This document shows positions 30,894 through 35,431 of a stretch of 35,431 bases of DNA, piece after piece. The notes beneath the pieces were generated by a model. That model worked only from the letters and a program-made list of their open reading frames with translations. It was not told the DNA's origin and made no database searches. The position numbers and the translations under genes are program-made. Position 1 is the stretch's first letter. Each line of letters opens with the position of its first letter. Origin of the DNA: Chara braunii (lineage: Eukaryota; Streptophyta; Charophyceae; Charales; Characeae); NCBI GenBank assembly GCA_003427395.1, contig BFEA01000309.1, forward strand, positions 418,014 through 453,444. The letters are read 5' to 3'.

Positions 30894-30955
30894 CGTCAAG
30901 ATCAAGATCTTGACGACCGAGAATATTAGCACCACCACTAGTGCAAGCACTAGTG
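30894..30955. other. Two adjacent short palindromes
   Basis: CGTCAAGATC-AA-GATCTTGACG (30894-30915) and CACTAGTGC-AA-GCACTAGTG (30936-30955) are both perfect. The second is partly kept in the duplicated block at about 32370-32395; the first is decayed there. Confidence 0.9.
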
Positions 30956-31548
30956 GGAGCAAACGGGGAAACCAAAAGGAAAAAGAAAAGTAAAGAAACG
31001 TGAGGTCGGAGGCATGGGAGCAATCCGTGAGATCTCGGATTAGCCTCCCTCAAGAAAATAGAGTCAAAAGAGACCCCATGTAAAAAATAGGCCTCCGGGA
31101 GAAAATCGGAGTAGGAGGGGCAACTATGGGAGAAGAATAAAGGAAAAAAGGGAGCTCTCATGGGGATGGGAAAACCATTATTGCAGTCCAAGATATAACA
31201 GACTCCACCTTGGGCATAGGAAGGGCAAAAACTAAGAGGAAGGGGCTAGAAAAGGGCCCTAACGGTTACTTGATACTTGGCATGCTAGGAAAAAAGAAAG
31301 AAAAAAAAAAGAAAATGTAGGAGAATGAGACAAAATGAGTGAGAGGGAGTGAGTGAGTTGGCCGTCAGCAGGGACTGCCACAAGTAGGGGCTGGTAGGTC
31401 CCTACCGTCCAAGAAAGGAGGAAAAATAAAATTAAAAAAAAGAAAAAAAAAAAGAAAAAAGAAAAAGACCTTAACGGTTAAAAACGGTCACTTGGGGATA
31501 TACATACGTGACCAGATTCATTCTGGAATATGGCGGTTGCAATAAACT

Positions 31549-31591
31549 TTGATTTTCTTTGATTTTTGCAGAGAAAATCAAAGAAAATCAA
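31549..31591. other. Perfect 18-bp hairpin
   Basis: TTGATTTTCTTTGATTTT and its exact reverse complement enclose the 7-base loop TGCAGAG. The arms also contain an internal direct repeat (TTGATTTT twice). Confidence 0.95.
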
Positions 31592-33030
31592 GGCCCTATG
31601 CAACCGAAATAAAACGGATTACCTAGGGCAGGATAAAAACATGTTTTAGATGCATCCGGAGTCAAAATTGAGTCCAAATGCACTTGGGGGTGAACCGTTT
31701 TCTTTTCTTTCAAGTAAGGGCTAGTTGTGGGGCATTGGGGCAAGGGAATTGACCCCTGTTGCATTCCGAGTTGCAACGGACTGGATGGGGAAGGGAAAAC
31801 ACATGTTTTAGGTGCATCCGAAGACAATATTGAGCCCGGATGCACTTAGAAATCAAACGCTTCATTTTCTTTTAGCATCGGGCAAGTTGAGGGGCTGTGG
31901 GACTAGAAAAATGGCCATGGATGCAGTCCGAGAAATAATGGACTGCATAAGGATGCCTCGGCTAAGGGAAAATGAGCCACGGCAAGCCCGGAAGGCTAAA
32001 AAGAAGCAATTTTGGCATAAGGCAAGTGAAGGCCGTAAAAGGCAACTGTGAGATGAGATCTCACGGCCTAGAAAAACCGGCACATGAGTAGCACCTAAAG
32101 GAGAGATGTTGGGGTCACCAAGGGCAAAGGGGTCCAAAAATAAAAATGGAATACCACCCAGAATGTTGCCGGGGACTACAAATAATAAAAGTCGGAAAAC
32201 GGGACACGCGCTGGCGGGATCGCCGGCGAGACAAGAAAACGGAACTAGTACGGAGGAAAAGTGGCGGGGACTTGAGATGTCCCAAGGGAACCATGAGCAA
32301 GCACAAGGAATAATGGTGCAATCAAACGGCACCGTCAAGATAAAAAATCTAGACAGTGGGAAATATAAGCATCGCTAGTGCAAACACTAGTGGGGGCAAG
32401 TGAAAGAACCATGAGGAGAAAAGAAAGTAAAATAATGATGTTGGGACGGCTGCCCAACATTCCGAAATATCTCGGACTAGCTAGGCATGAGAAAATAAAG
32501 CCTCAAGAGACTCAACATGAGAAAAAGGCTGTTCTTAGAAAATTGGAGCAAAGGGGGCTCAAAATTGGACAAACGAAGAGAAAATGAAGCCCTCTAGGAG
32601 CATGGGGGTTGCCATTGTTGAAGTCCGATATATAACAGCCAAGTACCAGCCATAAACTAGGCCTTGAATAAGGTCCTAAGGCCTCGAAAAAGGGTGCACA
32701 ACAATTTGACATTTATCACAACTGAAATAAAAGAGAAAGAAAGAAAAATGAAAGAAAAAAGAGAAGAATGAGACAAAAAATGAGAAAAGAATGGAGGGGA
32801 GTGTGTGTGCCTATTGGGACCTGCACAGTAGGGACCGGCAGGTTCCAAATGTGACCTCATCCCTCCTAAAATGAGGGAGGGCAATCCGAATTGCAGAGAT
32901 ATGGCCCTTGGGACCATATCTCAATAAAATCTGAATTTAAAAGAAAAAAATAAGAGAAAATGCAAAAAAAAAATGACCGGTTTTCTTTTGGACCATGGAT
33001 CTGAGATCAGATCTCATGGTGGAGAGGAAA

Positions 33031-33064
33031 TAGCCGTTTTTTGTGGGCTTGCTCAAAACGGCTA
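33031..33064. other. Perfect 10-bp hairpin
   Basis: TAGCCGTTTT / AAAACGGCTA with a 14-base loop. Confidence 0.9.
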
Positions 33065-33220
33065 GCTCCGAAATGAGGTGGTAGCCCAGAATGGAAAGAA
33101 ACGAAAGAGGGAAAGAGACAAAACTATGCATTTGGCCCAAAAAAAAAAACAGATGCACCAAAAATTGAAAAAGTGGACTTAGGAGCTCAAAATTGAAGCA
33201 AGGGTTACTTGGGGGTGGCA

Positions 33221-33243
33221 CTTGGATCTCAGCCAGATCCAAG
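33221..33243. other. Perfect 9-bp hairpin
   Basis: CTTGGATCT / AGATCCAAG with loop CAGCC. Confidence 0.9.
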
Positions 33244-33312
33244 GCTGAAAATGTGCCGCTGCATGGAAAAATATCTCGGCCTACCCAAAATGGGGTACAA
33301 ACTGAAAAAATC

Positions 33313-33385
33313 GAGAAAAAGACTCACTAGGTCTTTTTCTCTCACGTAAAGTTGCCCCTTGGGCATTAGGACCCAAGGGGGCAAC
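33313..33385. other. Two consecutive strong hairpins
   Basis: GAGAAAAAGAC / GTCTTTTTCTC (33313-33341, 11 bp, perfect) is followed nine bases later by GTTGCCCCTTGGG / CCCAAGGGGGCAAC (33351-33385, 13 bp with one bulged base). Confidence 0.92.
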
Positions 33386-33423
33386 ATTTTTTAGGTGAAA
33401 AGGAGGCCGAAGTAGGCCAAGAG

Positions 33424-33456
33424 GCAATCCGAGTTGGTACCAACCACTCGGACTGC
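33424..33456. other. Nested palindrome with GCARTCCGAG arms
   Basis: GCAATCCGAG and CTCGGACTGC pair with one mismatch. Between and overlapping them lies the perfect palindrome GTTGGTACCAAC (33433-33444). Confidence 0.85.
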
Positions 33457-33600
33457 ATGCACTTGGCGAAAAAAAGGTCCAGGTACCTCCAGAAGGACCT
33501 AGTAGTGAAATTTTGTCTTGGGGGTACCTTGGTTCACCTCAAGGCACATGGGAAGGTCCATGGGTTGACCGGACTACTGGTTTCAACCTACATAAGCTGA

Positions 33601-34075
33601 AAATTCAGTCCGCCACTTTCACAATTGCACGAGGAGTGCCCACGCTGCCCAAGTGAGCTCATAGGAGCACTCTTTCACTTGAGGAGAGGAGAGGGGAACC
33701 CATGCTAGTTTGGGAGCTTGGTGGAGGCCATGAGCTAAGGAGAGGAGCTCTAGAGACTAGTGGTAGTGAGGCGTGCCCTAGGAAGGTGATCCGCCATAGC
33801 CCCCTTAGGTGTGAGGAAGAAAGAGAGGCTACAGGGAGTTTCATTTGCCCTCCAAGAGGGGAGGACTCCATAGCTATGGTGATTGGAGCTTGTAGTAACT
33901 TGGAGAGAAGGTGAGAGAGGAAGAAGAGAGGCTTGAAGAAGAAAGAGACCATAACCACGAAGGTGTTGTGTGCAAGGAGGAAGAAGTCTCATCAAGATTG
34001 AGACTCCATCTCCAAGACATTAACAAGGTGAGTGGAAGGAAGAGGATGCTTCTCCTTCTTCTTGTTCTTTCTCTT
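33601..34075 (+). other. Purine-rich transcribed-looking segment, no gene called
   Basis: A short frame (33702-33914, 70 codons) with no recognised motif and a donor-like AAG|GTGAGT at about 34026. Composition is GA-rich and it runs into the poly-T/TTC tract. It could be a 5' leader of a gene or element outside the window. Confidence 0.25.
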
Positions 34076-34084
34076 CTTCTTTTT

Positions 34085-34088
<4 letters not shown>

Positions 34089-34126
<38 letters not shown>

Positions 34127-34217
34127 CCTCCTCCCCTTCTTCTTCTCCTTCCTCTTCATCTTCTTCTTCCTCTTTTTCTTCTTCTCCTTCTCCTTCTTCT
34201 TCTTCTCCTTCTTCCTC
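34089..34217. repeat. Poly-T and TTC microsatellite
   Basis: A run of about 38 T bases followed by about 90 bases of TTC/TCC. Phe- and Leu-rich frames across it are low complexity. Confidence 0.96.
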
Positions 34218-34224
34218 CTATTGG

Positions 34225-35431
34225 GCTACTCAATCTCTTGTTTTTCACTTACACCCTAGTAGGTAGTGCTTCGATTCTTCTATGGATGATCTCATGCTCA
34301 AAACTTGTGATTTGGCCTAGTGTAACTCTTGCATTTCACTCACATGCTAATAGGAGATCCTCCGATTCTTCCATGGATGATCTCTTGCTCAAAACTTGTG
34401 AGATAGCCTAGTGTAACTCTTGCATTTCACTCACACACTAGTAGGTGATGTTCCGATTCTTCTATAGATGATCTCATGTTCAATTCTTGTGATATAGCCT
34501 AATAGTGTAACTCTTGCATTTCACTCACATACTAGTAGGAGATCCTCCGATTCTTCCATGGATAATCTCCTGCTCAAATCTTGTGAGATAGCCTAGTGTA
34601 CCTCTTGCATTTCACTCATACACTAGTAGGTGATGCTCTGATTCTTCTATGGATGAATGATCATATGCCGAACACTTGTGATTTGAGTTACTCAAACTCT
34701 TGTTTCTCACACATACACTAGTAGGTAGTGCTCTGATTATTCTATGGATGATCTCATGTTCAACACTTGTGATTTAGGCTACTCAAACTCGTCTTTTTCA
34801 CTCACACACTAGTAGGTAGTGCTCCGATTCTTCTATGGATGATCTCATGCTCAACGCTTGTGATTTATGTTATTCAAACTCTTGTTTTTCACTCACACAC
34901 TAGTAGGTAGTACTCTGATTCTTCTATGGATGATCTCATGTTTAATTTTTGTGATATACACTAGTGTAACTCTTGCATTTCACTCACACGCTAGTAGGAG
35001 ATCCTCCAATTCTGCCATGAATTATCTCTTGCTCAAAACTTGTGAGATAGTCTAGTATAACTTTTGCATTTCATTCACACGCTAGTAGGTGATGCTCCGA
35101 TTATTCTATGGATGATCTCATGTCCAATACTTGTGAATTGGGCTACTCAAACTCTTGTTTTTCACTCACACACTAGTAGGTAGTGCTCCGATTCTTCTAT
35201 GGATGATCTCATGCTCAACACTTATGATTTAGGCTACTCAAATTCTTCCATTTCATCCACATGCTAGTAGGAGATCCTCCGATTCTTCCATGGATGATCT
35301 CTTGCTCAGATCTTGTAATCTAGTCTAGTATAACTTTTGCTTTTCACTCATATGCTAGTAGGAGATGCTCCAATTCTTCTATGGATAACCTTATGATCAA
35401 TACTTGTCATTTGGGCTACTTCAACTCCGTA
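34225..35431. repeat. ~90-bp minisatellite with two unit types, runs off the window
   Basis: The landmark TCTATGGATGATCTCATG or TCCATGGATGATCTCTTG recurs about 13 times at spacings of about 88-98. Each unit contains CACTCACACACTAGTAGG and a TTGTGATTTGGGCTACT or TTGTGAGATAGCCTAGTGTA segment. Type A has GGTAGTGCTCCGATTCTTCT; type B has GGAGATCCTCCGATTCTTCC. They are interspersed, not block-sorted. Confidence 0.95.

Larger units (their letters stand above)
30640..33600. repeat. Diverged ~1.3-kb duplication rich in hairpins
   Basis: 30.7-31.4 kb and 32.1-32.85 kb share block order: a GGGGACTA/GGCGGGGAC-rich start, CCGTCAAGAT, a CACTAGTGCAA-CACTAGTG stem, a GAAAAG/GAGAAAAG A-rich stretch, a TCTCGGA(T/C)TAG block, GAC-ATATAACAG, a purine-rich AAAGAAAGAAAA stretch and GGGACYTG/GGGACTGC with GGGRCYGGYAGG. 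A second, shorter duplication (about 31635-31808 and 31809-31960) shares ATGTTTTAG(A/G)TGCATCCG and a TGCACTTGG/TAG block. Numerous stems occur throughout. There is no intact gene; it resembles non-coding repeat-element sequence. Confidence 0.7.

Noticed and set aside
30214-32917. Several 60-160-codon frames on both strands in the duplicated block
   Set aside because: Frames do not correspond between the two halves of the duplication and show no conserved protein pattern.
34032-34411. Phe/Leu-rich membrane-protein-like frame
   Set aside because: It is a direct translation of poly-T and TTC repeats running into the minisatellite.

Overview
This is a eukaryotic nuclear scaffold fragment. It has an intron-split gene with GT-AG junctions, abundant microsatellites ((TA)n, (AAT)n, (CT)n, (CA)n, (TTTA)n, TTC-rich tracts), long minisatellite arrays, inverted-repeat elements and one 46-base assembly gap (18708-18753). 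Intact coding content is very low. The lineage cannot be fixed from the sequence. A large, repeat-rich genome such as a streptophyte alga, land plant or other multicellular lineage would fit, but that is inference only.

Layout: 1-1150 is a degenerate tandem array of 81/90-bp units. 1168-2440 holds A-tract repeats and a possible inverted-terminal-repeat element bounded by TA microsatellites. 2635-5469 (minus strand) carries four in-phase exons of a PrimPol-type primase-polymerase (archaeo-eukaryotic primase superfamily) with all three catalytic motifs; its N-terminal exons and zinc-binding C-terminal part are not found in the window. 5500-7540 is non-coding and pyrimidine-rich in part. 7540-10863 (minus), 21196-22370 (minus) and 27965-29999 (plus) carry decayed copies of one multicopy protein-coding family that I do not recognise; it is the best candidate here for something undescribed. 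Its most intact reading frame is 10279-10863. 10948-12365 is a local tandem duplication into which an element with ~230-bp inverted arms is set. About 13.25-14.9 kb is a diverged satellite. 15.5-19.1 kb is microsatellite-rich, with one decayed coding fragment and a pair of miniature inverted-repeat elements flanking the gap. 19.1-21.2 kb and 22.4-27.9 kb hold almost nothing recognisable. 30.1-33.6 kb is a duplicated, hairpin-dense block, and 34.24-35.43 kb is a ~90-bp two-type minisatellite.

The genes do not form a pathway. PrimPol is a host replication-restart enzyme. The unknown family behaves like a repeat: copies in both orientations, premature stops, frameshifts and a shared 3' tail. It is either a non-autonomous mobile element carrying its own reading frame or a fast-decaying gene family.
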